Below, one piece after another: positions 22,080 to 33,353 of a stretch of DNA of 64,000 nt. This DNA comes from Actinostola sp. cb2023 (Eukaryota; Cnidaria; Anthozoa; Actiniaria; Actinostolidae), in NCBI GenBank assembly GCA_033675265.1, contig JAUJYZ010000954.1:1-64000 (forward strand), written 5' to 3'. The notes beneath the pieces are model-generated. The model had not been told where the DNA came from and made no database searches. It saw nothing but the letters and a program-made list of their open reading frames with translations. Both the position numbers and the translations under genes were made by a program. The number at the start of each line of letters is the position of its first letter. The stretch's first letter is position 1.

Positions 22080-24030
22080 AACAGTTTCACTATCGGACAC
22101 CATCGGATAATGAGATGCACCGTGGTACCATCCGTCACCACTGGTACCGACTGGTACCGATGGTGACCATCCAGCCGGACCTGTGGCAAAGTCTTGTAAT
22201 ATATGCGATATGCCACAGGGTGACCAAACCACCAATTTCACCATCGAACACCAACGGATAATGAGATGCACCGTGGTACCATCCGTCACCACTCGTACCG
22301 ATGGTGACCATTCAGCCGGCCCTGTGGTAAAGTCTTGTAATATATGCGATATGCCACAGGGTGACCAAACCACCAATTTCACCATCGAACACCAACGGAT
22401 AATGAGATGCACCGTGGTACCATCCGTCACCACTCGTACCGATGGTGACCATCCAGCCGGCCCTGTGGTAAAGTCTTGTAATATATGCGATATGCCACAG
22501 GGTGACCAAACCACCAATTTCACCATCGGACACCATCGGATAATGAGATGCACCGTGGTACCATCCGTCACCACTCGTACCGATGGTGACCATCCAGCCG
22601 GACCTGTGGCAAAGTCTTGTAATATATGCGATATGCCACAGGGTGACCAAACCACCAGTTTCACCATCGGACACCTTCGGATAATGAGATGCACCGTGGT
22701 ACCATCCGTCACCACTCGTACCGATGGTGACCATCCAGCCGGCCCTCGCGCAAAGTCTTGTAATATATGTGATATGCCACAGGGTGACCAAACCACCAAT
22801 TTCACCATCGGACACCTTCGGATAATGAGATGCACCGTGGTACCATCCGTCACCACTCGTACCGATGGTGACCATCCAGCCGGCCCTCGCGCAAAGTCTT
22901 GTAATATATGTGATATGCCACAGGGTGACCAAACCACCAATTTCACCATCGGACACCAACGGATAATGAGATGCACCGTGGTACCATCCGTCACCACTCG
23001 TACCGATGGTGACCATCCAGCCGGCCCTGTGGTAAAGTCTTGTAATATATGCGATATGCCACAGGGTGACCAAACCACCAATTTCACCATCGGACACCAT
23101 CGAATAATGAGATGCACCGTGGTACCATCCGTCACCACTCGTACCGATGGTGACCATCCAGCCAGTCCTGTGGCAAAGTCTTGTAATATATGCGATATGC
23201 CACAGGGTGACCAAACCACCAGTTTCACCATCGGACACCATCGGATAATGAGATGCACCGTGGTACCATCCGTCACCACTCGTACCGATGGTGACCATCC
23301 AGCCGGACCTGTAGCAAAGTCTTGTAATATATGCGATATGCCACAGGGTGACCAAACCACCAGTTTCACCATCGGACACCATCGGATAATGAGATGCACC
23401 GTGGTACCATCCGTCACCACTCGTACCGATGGTGACCATCCAGCCGGACCTGTGGCAAAGTCTTGTAATATATGCGATATGCCACAGGGTGACCAAACCA
23501 CCAATTTCACCATCGGACACCAACGGATAATGAGATGCACCGTGGTACCATCCGTCACCACTCGTACCGATGGTGACCATCCAGCCGGCCCTGTGGTAAA
23601 GTCTTGTAATATATGCGATATGCCACAGGGTGACCAAACCACCAATTTCACCATCGGACACCAACGGATAATGAGATGCACCGTGGTACCATCCGTCACC
23701 ACTCGTACCGATGGTGACCATCCAGCCGGCCCTGTGGCAAAGTCTTGTAATATATGCGATATGCCACAGGGTGACCAAACCACCAATTTCACCATCGGAC
23801 ACCATCGGATAATGAGATGCACCGTGGTACCATCCGTCACCACTCGTACCGATGGTGACCATCGAGCCGGACCTGTGGCAAAGTCTTGTAATATATGCGA
23901 TATGCCACAGGGTGACCAAATCACCAATTTCACCATCGGACACCAACGGATAATGAGATGCACCGTGGTACCATCCGTCACCACTCGTACCGATGGTGAC
24001 CATCCAGCCGGCCCTGTGGCAAAGACCTTC
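22080..24030. repeat. 141-bp tandem array, about 13 copies
   Basis: The AAGTCTTGTAATATATG motif recurs every 141 bp from about 22189 to 23881. The unit also has GATAATGAGATGCACCGTGG and short inverted pieces (ACCGATGGTGACCATC against CACCATCGG). Because 141 is divisible by three and the unit lacks stops in several frames, both strands show ORFs of 560-660 codons. They consist of the same 47-residue unit and have no start context or flanking exons, so I treat them as by-products. Confidence 0.95.
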
Positions 24031-24439
24031 GATAATGGTTTGGTCACCCTGTCAGTGGCATATATCGAATATATTATGAAAAGTATTTGCCACAGGACCG
24101 GCTAGATGATCACCATCGGATACGAGTGGTGACGGATGGTACCACGGTGCATCTCATCACATCGCTAAAAAAAATTTGAAGGGCAACTATCCTAGTCCTC
24201 AGTCTCCTCACAATGATGCCATAAAGTGAGATGCATAAAGGCTATGACGTCATATTAGTATGCATTATGACCATAAAGTCTATGTCATATTAATTGGCAG
24301 TATCATTTAATGTTATGTACGTTTTGTGCATACTAATGACTTCACCATCTGATACCGTGGTAAACCAACTTTCATCATCCGTATCAGGTCGTGTGTATTG
24401 GACAACCCTCCAGCCCAACTAGCTTAAAGAACCACAGGC

Positions 24440-25255
24440 AAATAAATGGACACATCAAAGACAAGAGACGCATTTGTTTGAAATATTATTTCTTTCCTAT
24501 CCCTCTTTCCCATCTGATAGCTAAAATAAATGGACACTGGACACATCAAAGACAAGAGACGCATTTAGGTGAAATATTCTTTCATTCCTATCCCTCTTTC
24601 CCATCTGATAGCTAAAATAAATGGACACTGGACACATCAAAGACAAGAGACGCATTAGGTGAAATATTCTTTCATTCCTATCCCTCTTTCCCATCTGATA
24701 GCTAAAATAAATGGACACTGGACACATCAAAGACAAGAGACGCATTAGGTGAAATATTCTTTCATTCCTATCCCTCTTTCCCATCTGATAGCTAAAATAA
24801 ATGGACACTGGACACATCAAAGACAAGAGACGCATTAGGTGAAATATTCTTTCATTCCTATCCCTCTTTCCCATCTGATAGCTACAAGAAATGGACACTG
24901 GACACATCAAAGACAAGAGACGCATTAGGTGAAATATTCTTTCATTCCTATCCCTCTTTCCCATCTGATAGCTAAAATAAATGGACACTGGACACATCAA
25001 AGACAAGAGACGCATTAGGTGAAATATTCTTTCATTCCTATCCCTCTTTCCCATCTGATAGCTACAATAAATGGACACTGGACACATCAAAGACAAGAGA
25101 CGCATTAGGTGAAATATTCTTTCATTCCTATCCCTCTTTCCCATCTGATAGCTACAATAAATGGACACTGGACACATCAAAGACAAGAGACGCATTAGGT
25201 GAAATATTCTTTCAATCCCATCTATCTCTCTTTCCCATCTGATAGCTAAAATAAA
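24440..25255. repeat. 90-bp tandem array, about 9 copies
   Basis: ATGGACACTGGACACATC and GACAAGAGACGCATTAGG recur every 90 bp. The unit length again keeps a long open frame (260 codons, minus strand) of repeated RNERIFHLMRLLSLMCPVSI-type units. Coding is unlikely. Confidence 0.93.
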
Positions 25256-25399
25256 CGGACCCTTGTGGACCGTGAAAATATTTGAGCATAAATATTGCGT
25301 CACATAGTGAAAGGTTTTAGAGCCTGTCAGTAATATAATGAGTACACGGGAAGAGGGATAACCCTAGCGCTAGGAGAGGGGGGACGTGGGGACTCGCGC

Positions 25400-25655
25400 G
25401 GTATTGTGGTATCCGTCGAATTTTTTGTGCGACATTACGGTATTTTATATTTCGAGATGCGGTATTGCGGTATCGTCCTGGTCTGCGATATTTGGCGACT
25501 TTGGGGCTACGGTATTCGGTGAAATTCAAATTTCTTTAGCGTATTTCGGTATTCCGGTTGTTTCCAAAACATTGCTACTGTTGTTTCAAATTTCAATTTT
25601 AGATGCGGTATTACGGTATTTTTATTTTTTTGATGCGGTATTGCGGTATCAGCTA
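25400..25655. repeat. Degenerate GCGGTATTGCGGTAT repeats
   Basis: The word GCGGTAT or ACGGTAT recurs irregularly about ten times. No fixed period. It separates the 90-bp array from the transposase gene. Confidence 0.65.
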
Positions 25656-25713
25656 CCCCCACAACGCCCCCCTCCTAGGATCTTCCTAGCAATGGGGACA
25701 ACTCAGTACATTG

Positions 25714-26724
25714 CTATCGATATATTCTCCATGACCGTCTGTAAAAGTTTCTCACATTCAATGGCGAAACTTGAAGAAACGAATCAATAATGGCTAATAA
25801 TGGGTTATCTGCTAATGCACCAGGTGTTTTACGAGCCATGGCTTTGGCTAGGCCAAATACCATTTCGATTGGGTTCAGATCGTAGCTAAATGCCGGCAAT
25901 TTTACTAAAGTGATGTTCTTCTGGGACAAAATGTTAGATAGATGTGCGTCATTATGTACGCTGGCATTATCAACAACAAGGTAGGAATTATTTGGAAGTA
26001 GGGGCATTACTTGACGTTCTACTACTTCGTTAATAAGCAAAATATTGTAGTTACCTTGTGTTGGTACCACTGAAATGACTCCTGCATTGAACCCCACAAC
26101 ACCTACGACAGAATAACCAGTAGCTGCCCTACCTCTCTGCTGATAAGCAGGCAACGGAAATCCGCTTTCACAACGCCCGTATAAGCGAGCATCTGTCTCG
26201 GATGCGAAGGACGTCTCATCTAAGAAATATAGATCTCTTGGGTCTACAGTTCTTCTCCATCTTACGTACTCTTGCCGCCTTTGTTGTATGTAAGGAGAAA
26301 AACGTTCATTTGCCACCATGACACACTTCTTTCTCGTTATATTGAGTGTACTCATTAAATGTTGGAAGTAGAAACAGGATGGTGTGTCTGCCGGGGCCAG
26401 GCCAAAGTCATCAGCCACTATGCATCGTATTTCTCTGATGTACATGGTTGGATATAATACCACGAGTGCTTCAATGTACGTATCTATCCACGGTGGGTAG
26501 TGCTTTGGTCTCGCATTGAATTGTGTAGAAGGCATCAATGAAGCTTTGCCAGTGAAAAGCCGTAACATATTTCGTACAGTATTATAAGTGACTTTACATA
26601 TCCTTGCTGTTGCAGCAATGGTCCGAACTCTTATATACGTGACAATAATATCAATTCGCTTTTGGAGGGGGTATGCCGCCCCCAGTTGGAAAACACCCTC
26701 GTTTTGATTGGTATTCCAAGGCAT
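25714..26724 (-). CDS. DD34E transposase (Tc1/mariner-IS630 type), intact
   Basis: 336 residues in one exon, ATG at 26724. The N-terminal part (residues about 20-60) looks like a helix-turn-helix. The catalytic triad is Asp169 in LYFLDETSF, Asp252 in SYLVVDNASVHN and Glu287 in YDLNPIEMVF, i.e. 34 residues between the last two. The length and triad are normal for the superfamily, whose enzymes cut and paste DNA at TA sites. There are no stops or frameshifts, unlike every other mobile ORF in the window. I did not find flanking TIRs or a TA duplication. It lies 169 bp head-to-head from the DM-domain gene. Either a recently active element with diverged ends or a captured host gene. Confidence 0.9.
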   Translation of the reverse strand: MPWNTNQNEGVFQLGAAYPLQKRIDIIVTYIRVRTIAATARICKVTYNTVRNMLRLFTGKASLMPSTQFNARPKHYPPWIDTYIEALVVLYPTMYIREIRCIVADDFGLAPADTPSCFYFQHLMSTLNITRKKCVMVANERFSPYIQQRRQEYVRWRRTVDPRDLYFLDETSFASETDARLYGRCESGFPLPAYQQRGRAATGYSVVGVVGFNAGVISVVPTQGNYNILLINEVVERQVMPLLPNNSYLVVDNASVHNDAHLSNILSQKNITLVKLPAFSYDLNPIEMVFGLAKAMARKTPGALADNPLLAIIDSFLQVSPLNVRNFYRRSWRIYR

Positions 26725-26893
26725 AGCAGGTTTCTTGCGATAAGATAAGCAACAAAATCAACTGAAAACATTAAATCCATGCACGACTGACCATGAAATT
26801 GCCATAACGCAATTTTGAATTGCTAATTTGAATTGCTAATTTGTAGTTAATTAATACGTGTTTGTTCTTTTCGTTCGACCGATTTACTACGAG
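26725..26893. promoter_or_regulatory. Shared intergenic region between divergent genes
   Basis: 169 bp between two divergent start codons. AT-rich, with a direct repeat of TTGAATTGCTAATT around 26814-26842. A bidirectional promoter is an inference from the layout only. Confidence 0.4.
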
Positions 26894-28089
26894 ATGAACA
26901 TGGATTCTCGTGGACGCACTTGTGTGAAATGTAGAAACCACGGAATAGTTACTGTCCTTCGTGGACACAAACTAATTTGCCCGTACAGAATGTGTGCTTG
27001 TGATATGTGCAAAACGCATGCAAGAGTTCTCGAGAGTGCGAGAGCCCCGGCGAAAGCTCTTGAAGCGTCGCATGTGCAGGCAATGCTCCCTTCTTTTCCG
27101 GCAATGGCAACTGCGGCAACTGCTATTGGTACTACTCTACAAGTGGCAGACCTAGACACTGCGAAAAGAAATTCCCGAACATCACTCAGTGCTGCAGAGA
27201 AAAGAAAAGGTACAAGTAAACAAATGGCTTTTTGTTTTTAAACTGTTGAACAGTACGGTGTATAGAATCGATCGAAAGAATCGAATATCTTGATATTAAT
27301 TGTTAGTCTACAATTTAATTTACAGAACAACAACGAAAGCAATTAGAAAAACACAGAGTTCTCTATGGCAAAATAAACGAATTCTCAAGGGACGTCTCCA
27401 TGCAAAACCCTGAAATGTCACCATTGATGGTTATGAAGAGGGCAATTCAGCTGCACCAGCTGAACCCCGTTGATCCAGGGCAAGACAAAGAAGTTGCTCT
27501 CGTCATGCCAGAAATTCCAGTAATTAAGCCCAATCAAGTACATATACAAGAGGACAGCGATGCAAAGAAGTTGCCACATCACGAAAAAGTGAAAAAGGAA
27601 CAGCTGGAGAGTTTAAGTAGTGTGCTGCCAGATATTCCTTTGTCAACTCTACAGGACTTGATACTACAGGGCGCTGGTGACTTGGATGCAATTGTTTAGG
27701 AAGTTTTACTTCACGAAACACCAGTCACGCCCTATGATTGTGCTAGCAGCGCAAAGCCCGAGCACCTTGACTTTTCACAATCCCTGGCTAGTTCATCAAC
27801 ACTAACGACCCAAGAGCTCAAGGATATTCTTGGCAAAGTGAATACACAACAAGTTCAAACGGCGAGACCTCGAGTCATTTCGTTTCACTGCCCCGAGAAG
27901 AGCACTGTACCGAAAACATGTACAACCACTACTAACAACGCATTTTCTGAAGCGTTGTCGACGTCGATGAGCCATGCCGGAGAGTCCACCAAATTATGCC
28001 CTGCTTGCGGCAATCGTGTAGATTCGGTGTTCTACCATTTTTGCCCGCACTGCGGACAGATTTTAAATAAGAACTACATGCGCCTATAA
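26894..28089 (+). CDS. DM-domain transcription factor-like gene with in-frame TAG
   Basis: Two exons, 26894-27209 and 27326-28089, joined in phase 1 (AAAG/GTACAAG donor, TTTACAG acceptor). At the N-terminus is a DM zinc domain of the doublesex/mab-3 family: CVKCRNHGIVTVLRGHK then CPYRMCACDMC, with all the zinc-binding Cys/His present. These proteins bind DNA in the minor groove and act in sexual and neural development. Further on, LSSVLPDIPLSTLQDLILQG followed by GDLDAIV resembles the CUE-like DMA segment of DMRT proteins. The C-terminus has a C4 zinc ribbon (CPACG, 13 residues on, CPHCG), unusual for the family. One TAG (27697-27699) interrupts the frame right after DAIV; downstream 129 codons stay open and end in the ribbon. 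It could be a nonsense allele, early pseudogene, assembly error or readthrough. I chose ATG 26894, just before the DM domain. Confidence 0.85.
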
Positions 28090-28123
28090 TTATGAAAAAA
28101 GCCACGGACTACAATGGTAGTCT

Positions 28124-28399
28124 TTAGCCCGGTTTACACAACAATAATTTTTGGTATGGCCGGTTTACACGACAAGCAATTTGGCCACCGCACTCTTAAA
28201 TTTGGCCACGTGGGCCAAGAAATGCGGGCCCGTCTGTTTATATGACACTATTCTCTTCATTCAGCCTTCATTCGATTTCTTCACATGCAGGCAATAAACG
28301 ACACAATTCGCGAGTGGTGTCTAGAAAAGTAAGGCACGCGTACCTAAAGTTAGGAGTGCCGTGCCCAAAAAATATTGTTGTGTAAATGGGGCTTTTTAG
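28124..28399. mobile_element. ~276-bp MITE
   Basis: The ends read TTTAGCCCGGTTTACACAAC and, inverted, CTAAAAAGCCCCATTTACAC. A second GGCCGGTTTACACGAC lies just inside the left end. It follows the DM gene stop by about 35 bp. No ORF. Confidence 0.7.
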
Positions 28400-28790
28400 T
28401 TCGCTTTTACGTCGGTTATGTTTTATGCACCTTTTTCGTAGTTTTCCAGAATTCTTCATGATTCTGTGCGTGCAAGCGAGGGGAGGGTACAAAATTTCTC
28501 AAGCAAGGAAAATAGTTTTTTTTTCTATTCTTGATTAGCTACAGTAGTCACACATTTTCCTCAATACATGAACAATTCTAAATATTTTTATCCCTGACCT
28601 CGCTTGCAGTGCGGAATCGTAAATAATTATGGGTAACGTACTCTGCATGGGAAGGTCTAAAGCGCTTTATTATATGGTCAAGTCAATCCGCGCGAGAATG
28701 GAGCACGGTTTGATGATGCCATTCAGTTTCGGCTGTTTTGTTTGTATATAGGAAAATGATCAAAATATAGTTGAAATATTTGTTGAAATA
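28400..28790. other. No gene seen
   Basis: AT-rich sequence between the MITE and the G-rich unit. Nothing recognisable. Confidence 0.5.
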
Positions 28791-30186
28791 TTTTTGATTA
28801 TCGACTGATTAAGCCAGATCGATAGGTTTAGCAAGGTATTCGGACCAGCGTTGGTGGGGGTAGTAAAGGTGTGTGTGGGTGTTTTATGGGGGGGGGGGGA
28901 GGAGGGGGAAGTTGATGTTTCCAGTTGGGGGGGGGGGGGGGGAAGATGGCATTGGGATATGGGTACTGGGAGTTGGAGTGAATTTGTGGGGGGATGGAAC
29001 GTTGAAGGAAGAGAAGAAAGGAGGGGAGAACTGGAGGTATGTAGCTATGTAGGGTGACAAGTAGAGAAATGGATGATAAAGATGGAGAGAGGATATATAT
29101 AGAGGTGGAATGTATGTAGATTAATAGTGACAAGTGGAGAAATGGATGATAGTAAGGAAAAGAGGAAAGATGGAAGTGGAGTGTATGTGGATGAATAGGT
29201 TGAGAGGCAGATAGTAGAAAGGTGGAGAAGATATAGGGAAGTGGAATGTATGTGGATTAATAGTGACAAGTGGGGAAATGGACGATGGAAAAAAAAAGTA
29301 AAGAAAAAAGAAGTGGGAAGTATGTAGATAAATAGTGGAAGTAGAGGACTGGATGATTGAATGGATGATTAAAGCTGGATGATGGAGAAGGGGAAATGAG
29401 AGGAATGTAAGTTATGTTGAATCCACAGGGATCCAAGGGGGGGTGGAAATCCAAGGGGGGGGGGGGGGGGGGGGGGGAGGAATTATCTCAAGGGAAAAAG
29501 GGTGGAATGGGGGTGGTGGGGGATTATGGGGGATCCAAGCTAATGTGATTGTCAGTTTAAAACTGTGAGTTTATAAAGCAAGAAGTGGGGGCAAGGGTCA
29601 AACGGAAATGTGGTACGATAGGGATCAACAAACGTAAATGTTAAAAGCCTACATTGTGATGGGAGGACGTGCCGACGACCTTAAGATAGTGACACATAAT
29701 ATATGGACGTATGTCGGTAGGATTATAAAAATGGTGTAGGGAATTATATAAGAAAAGAGGTAAAGAAACGTGTGAACTGATGGGCATAATAGGAGAAAAG
29801 GATGGGGCTATTATAGGAATTGAAAATACTATAGGAGTGAATGTGATAAGAAAAGGTTCGGGTCGGTAATGTACCCGTTATGCTATATACATTGTAACAG
29901 TGTACTAGAAGTAAATAAAATTGATATGAATTGAACATGGAAGAATAAGACTAGCATAAATGCTGTGAGCGCGTTTGTAAACTAAGGCATTCAGATACAT
30001 GGATTTGGAATGTGTATAGTGATGATAGCGCTTGGTATGTGAAGAGATAAGGCGTTAGACGCGCTAAAAGTAGCGTGCGAAGTGAAATATAGTCAAAAAT
30101 GTGTTGGTGAATAATGGAGAAGCCAAGCTAGAAATGGGGTAAAATATGAAATAAGTGATGCTTGAAAGGCAGCGTTGGGGGGTGGA
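28791..30186 (+). repeat. 1.4-kb G-rich unit, second copy
   Basis: Same sequence and orientation as 16211-17607, but flanked on both sides by unrelated DNA. It holds the longest G-run (24 G near 29454-29477). Only about 1 kb separates it from the inverse copy at 31197-32610, so the two could form a very large hairpin. Confidence 0.88.
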
Positions 30187-30999
30187 AGGGAAGCTGCAGG
30201 GTTTTAAAAGGTGGTATATACAATGAGGGAGATGTGAGCTCACAATCCAAGGGGGGTTAGAGAGTGGGAGCCTCTGTCCAGTGCCCACTGGGACTCTAAT
30301 CTTCAGGGGTTTAGAAGTCCCAGCGTGATTCAAAGATCAAGACGTTTCATACTTGACAGGCCTGCAAGCTACACCCTACGCCATGGCAAAGAACAGAGGG
30401 GGAAGGGGAATCGAGAACGCTGATATGCTGGCGTGCCGGGCGGGAAAGCAGGCGAGACCATAGACCCAGGGGAGGAAATATGGAAGCGGTGCAATGCGCG
30501 GTGGTTATGATGCTGTGGATATTAATTTAGTACCTTTAGATCGAGCGAGGATTTTTAGAGTGCATCGAATTGTCGTCTGTTAAGCACTTGTGTTCCTTGG
30601 TGAGATGCTATCAGAAGTGGTGGAATGGTGTGTGGCCGTTCTTTATATAGGAAGGACTGGGGAGAGTTGTGGGGTTTCCTGTGGGTGACGTATTGGGGTT
30701 AACGAGGGCGCGTGTGGGGGGGCGGGGTTTGAAGGAAGAGGATAGGGATGAAAGTGTGTAGCTATGTAGGGTGACAAGTAGAGAAATCGACGATATAGAT
30801 AAAGAGAGGATATATAGAAGTGAGAAGTGGAATGTATGTAGAAAAATAGTTGCAAGTGGAGAAATGGATGATAGCGAAGAAAAGAAGAAAGATGGAAGTG
30901 GAGTGTATGTGGATAAATAGTGTGACAGGTTGTGAGACAGATATTTAAACAAGTAGAGAAGATAGAGGGAAGTGGAATTTATGTAGGTTAATAGTGACA
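30187..30999. other. Spacer between inverted G-rich units
   Basis: 30187-30700 contains no convincing gene. 30750-30990 is a diverged version of internal sequence of the G-rich unit (GTAGCTATGTAGGGTGACAA, then repeated GAGAAATGGATGATA words), so a longer ancestral unit existed. Confidence 0.55.
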
Positions 31000-31197
31000 A
31001 GTGTCATCACACCATATGACATCCTTCCCCTTCCCATGTCATCACACCATATGACATCCTTACCCTTCCCATGTCATCACACCATATGACATCCTTACCC
31101 TTCCCATGTCATCACACCATATGACATCCTTACCCTTCCCATGTCATCACACCATATGACATCCTTGCCCTTCCCATGTCATCACACCATATGACAT
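31000..31197. repeat. 35-bp tandem repeat, about 6 copies
   Basis: The unit is GTCATCACACCATATGACAT plus CCTTACCCTTCCCAT. The GTCAT...ATGAC part is itself palindromic around CATATG. Arm A has only about 1.3 units (17608-17655). Confidence 0.9.
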
Positions 31198-32610
31198 CCA
31201 CCCCCCAACGCTGCCTTTCAAGCATCACTTATTTCATATTTTACCCCATTTCTAGCTTGGCTTCTCCATTATTCACCAACACATTTTTGACTATATTTCA
31301 CTTCGCACGCTACTTTTAGCGCGTCTAACGCCTTATCTCTTCACATACCAAGCGCTATCATCACTATACACATTCCAATCCATGTATCTGAATGCCTTAG
31401 TTTACAAACGCGCTCACAGCATTTATGCTAGTCTTATTCTTCCATGTTCAATTCATATCAATTTTATTTACTTCTAGTACACTGTTACAATGTATATAGC
31501 ATAACGGGTACATTACCGACCCGAACCTTTTCTTATCACATTCACTCCTATAGTATTTTCAATTCCTATAATAGCCCCATCCTTTTCTCCTATTATGCCC
31601 ATCAGTTCACACGTTTCTTTACCTCTTTTCTTATATAATTCCCTACGCCATTTTTATAATCCTACCGACATACGTCCATATATTATGTGTCACTATCTTA
31701 AGGTCGTCGGCACGTCCTCCCATCACAATGTAGGCTTTTAACATTTACGTTTGTTGATCCCTATCGTACCACATTTCCGTTTGACCCTTGCCCCCACTTC
31801 TTGCTTTATAAACTCACAGTTTTTTTTAAACTGACAATCACATTAGCTTGGATCCCCCATAATCCCCCACCACCCCCATTCCACCCTTTTTTCCCTTGAG
31901 ATAATTCCTCCCCCCCCCCCCCCCCTTGGATTTGGATTTCCACCCCCCCTTGGATCCCTGTGGATTCAACATAACTTACATTCCTCTCATTTCCCCTTCT
32001 CCATCATCCAGCTTTAATCATCCATTCAATCATCCAGTCCTCTACTTCCACTATTTATCTACATACTTCCCACTTCTTTTTTCTTTACTTTTTTCCATCG
32101 TCCATTTCCCCACTTGTCACTATTAATCCACATACATTCCACTTCCCTATATCTTCTCCACCTTTCTACTATCTGCCTCTCAACCTATTCATCCACATAC
32201 ACTCCACTTCCATCTTTCCTCTTTTCCTTACTATCATCCATTTCTCCACTTGTCACTATTAATCTACATACATTCCACCTCTATATATATCCTCTCTCCA
32301 TCTTTATCATCCATTTCTCTACTTGTCACCCTACATAGCTACATACCTCCAGTTCTCCCCTCCTTTCTTCTCTTCCTTCAACGTTCCATCCCCCCACAAA
32401 TTCACTCCAACTCCCAGTACCCATATCCCAATGCCATCTTCCACCAAAAACCCCCCCCCCCCCCCCCCCTGGAAAAACATCAACTTCCCCCTCCTCCCCC
32501 CCCCCCCCCCCCATAAAAACACCCACACACACCTTTACTACCCCCACCAACGCTGGTCCGAATACCTTGCTAAACCTATCGATCTGGCTTAATCAGTCGA
32601 TAATCAAAAA
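31197..32610 (-). repeat. 1.4-kb G-rich unit, third copy (inverse)
   Basis: Reverse complement of 16211-17607; C-runs at 31910-31926, 32447-32469 and 32498-32512 vary in length from the other copies. Confidence 0.88.
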
Positions 32611-33218
32611 ATGTTTTCACCATTCTTGTTCTTTTTTTATCAAAAATCCATAGTTACTATACTATAAAAGCAAATAGAACAGCTTCAACGAAGCACTTAG
32701 GAAATGCCGAGAACACTCAAGAAATAGGGAGAAAAAATGTTCTATTTGTTAATGACAGTAAAGGACTCAACTTCAGTCGAGCACCATAAATAAATTGATT
32801 GATTTATTTATTTCTGAATGAAATAAAATAGTTTATAGAACTTAAAAGTCGCTCTATATTCTTACTGTAGACTACTTCATAGACTATCCACGCTATACTG
32901 AGACAATCATTCTCATTCGTTACAGGTGGCTGAACTCGTATTCATATTCACGGTCCACTGAATACTTATTTTAAAAATAGTCCTTAATTAGTGTTATTTA
33001 GTTTGATTTACTTTTCACGCTTTTCTAAATTGCACTCTATGAGGGACTGACTTGCATCCTCATGCATAGTAATAAGGGGTATTTAGTCTAAATGTCCCTC
33101 ATTACTATTCATGAGCGATGCTTGACTTAGAGCTTTCGCGAGGGATGTTCGATGTTTCAACATTTAAAAATGTCCCTTGTGGAACAATGACAACCGAGGT
33201 GATCATAGTATATATAGG

Positions 33219-33353
33219 TTATTACAGTTAGAGTTGTGTAATACGGCTGGATATTTTTACGAGTCTTGCCGTATTTTGATGAGCCGTAGGCGAGTCAAAA
33301 TGCAAATAGACGAGTAAAAATGTCCAGCCGTATTACACAACTCTAACTGTAAT
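33219..33353. mobile_element. Foldback element ~135 bp, arm B copy
   Basis: Inverse of 15468-15602, with the same palindrome. Confidence 0.88.

Larger units (their letters stand above)
19632..24410. repeat. 4.8-kb foldback structure with nested arrays
   Basis: The outer arms match in inverse: 19632-19720 (TCACCATCTGATACGG, CCACGGTATCAGATGG) with about 24330-24410. Next inside, 19842-20030 carries about 1.3 units, inverted, of the 141-bp repeat that fills 22080-24030. Inside that, 20040-20560 (CGGCCTTATGAAGCCTTCAG, TCGTCGTTTGCAAAGAACTA) pairs with 21775-22075. The loop is 20561-21774. This nesting points to one palindromic ancestor in which one arm was expanded. Confidence 0.8.

Noticed and set aside
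22183..24105. 640-codon and overlapping 661/563-codon ORFs as genes
   Set aside because: They are the 141-bp tandem unit read in frame on both strands; no exons, start context or domain supports coding.
20598..25255. CRISPR array
   Set aside because: Whole units repeat without unique spacers, and the context is animal DNA.
24521..25303. 260-codon minus-strand ORF as a repeat protein
   Set aside because: It is the 90-bp tandem unit; open only because 90 is divisible by three.
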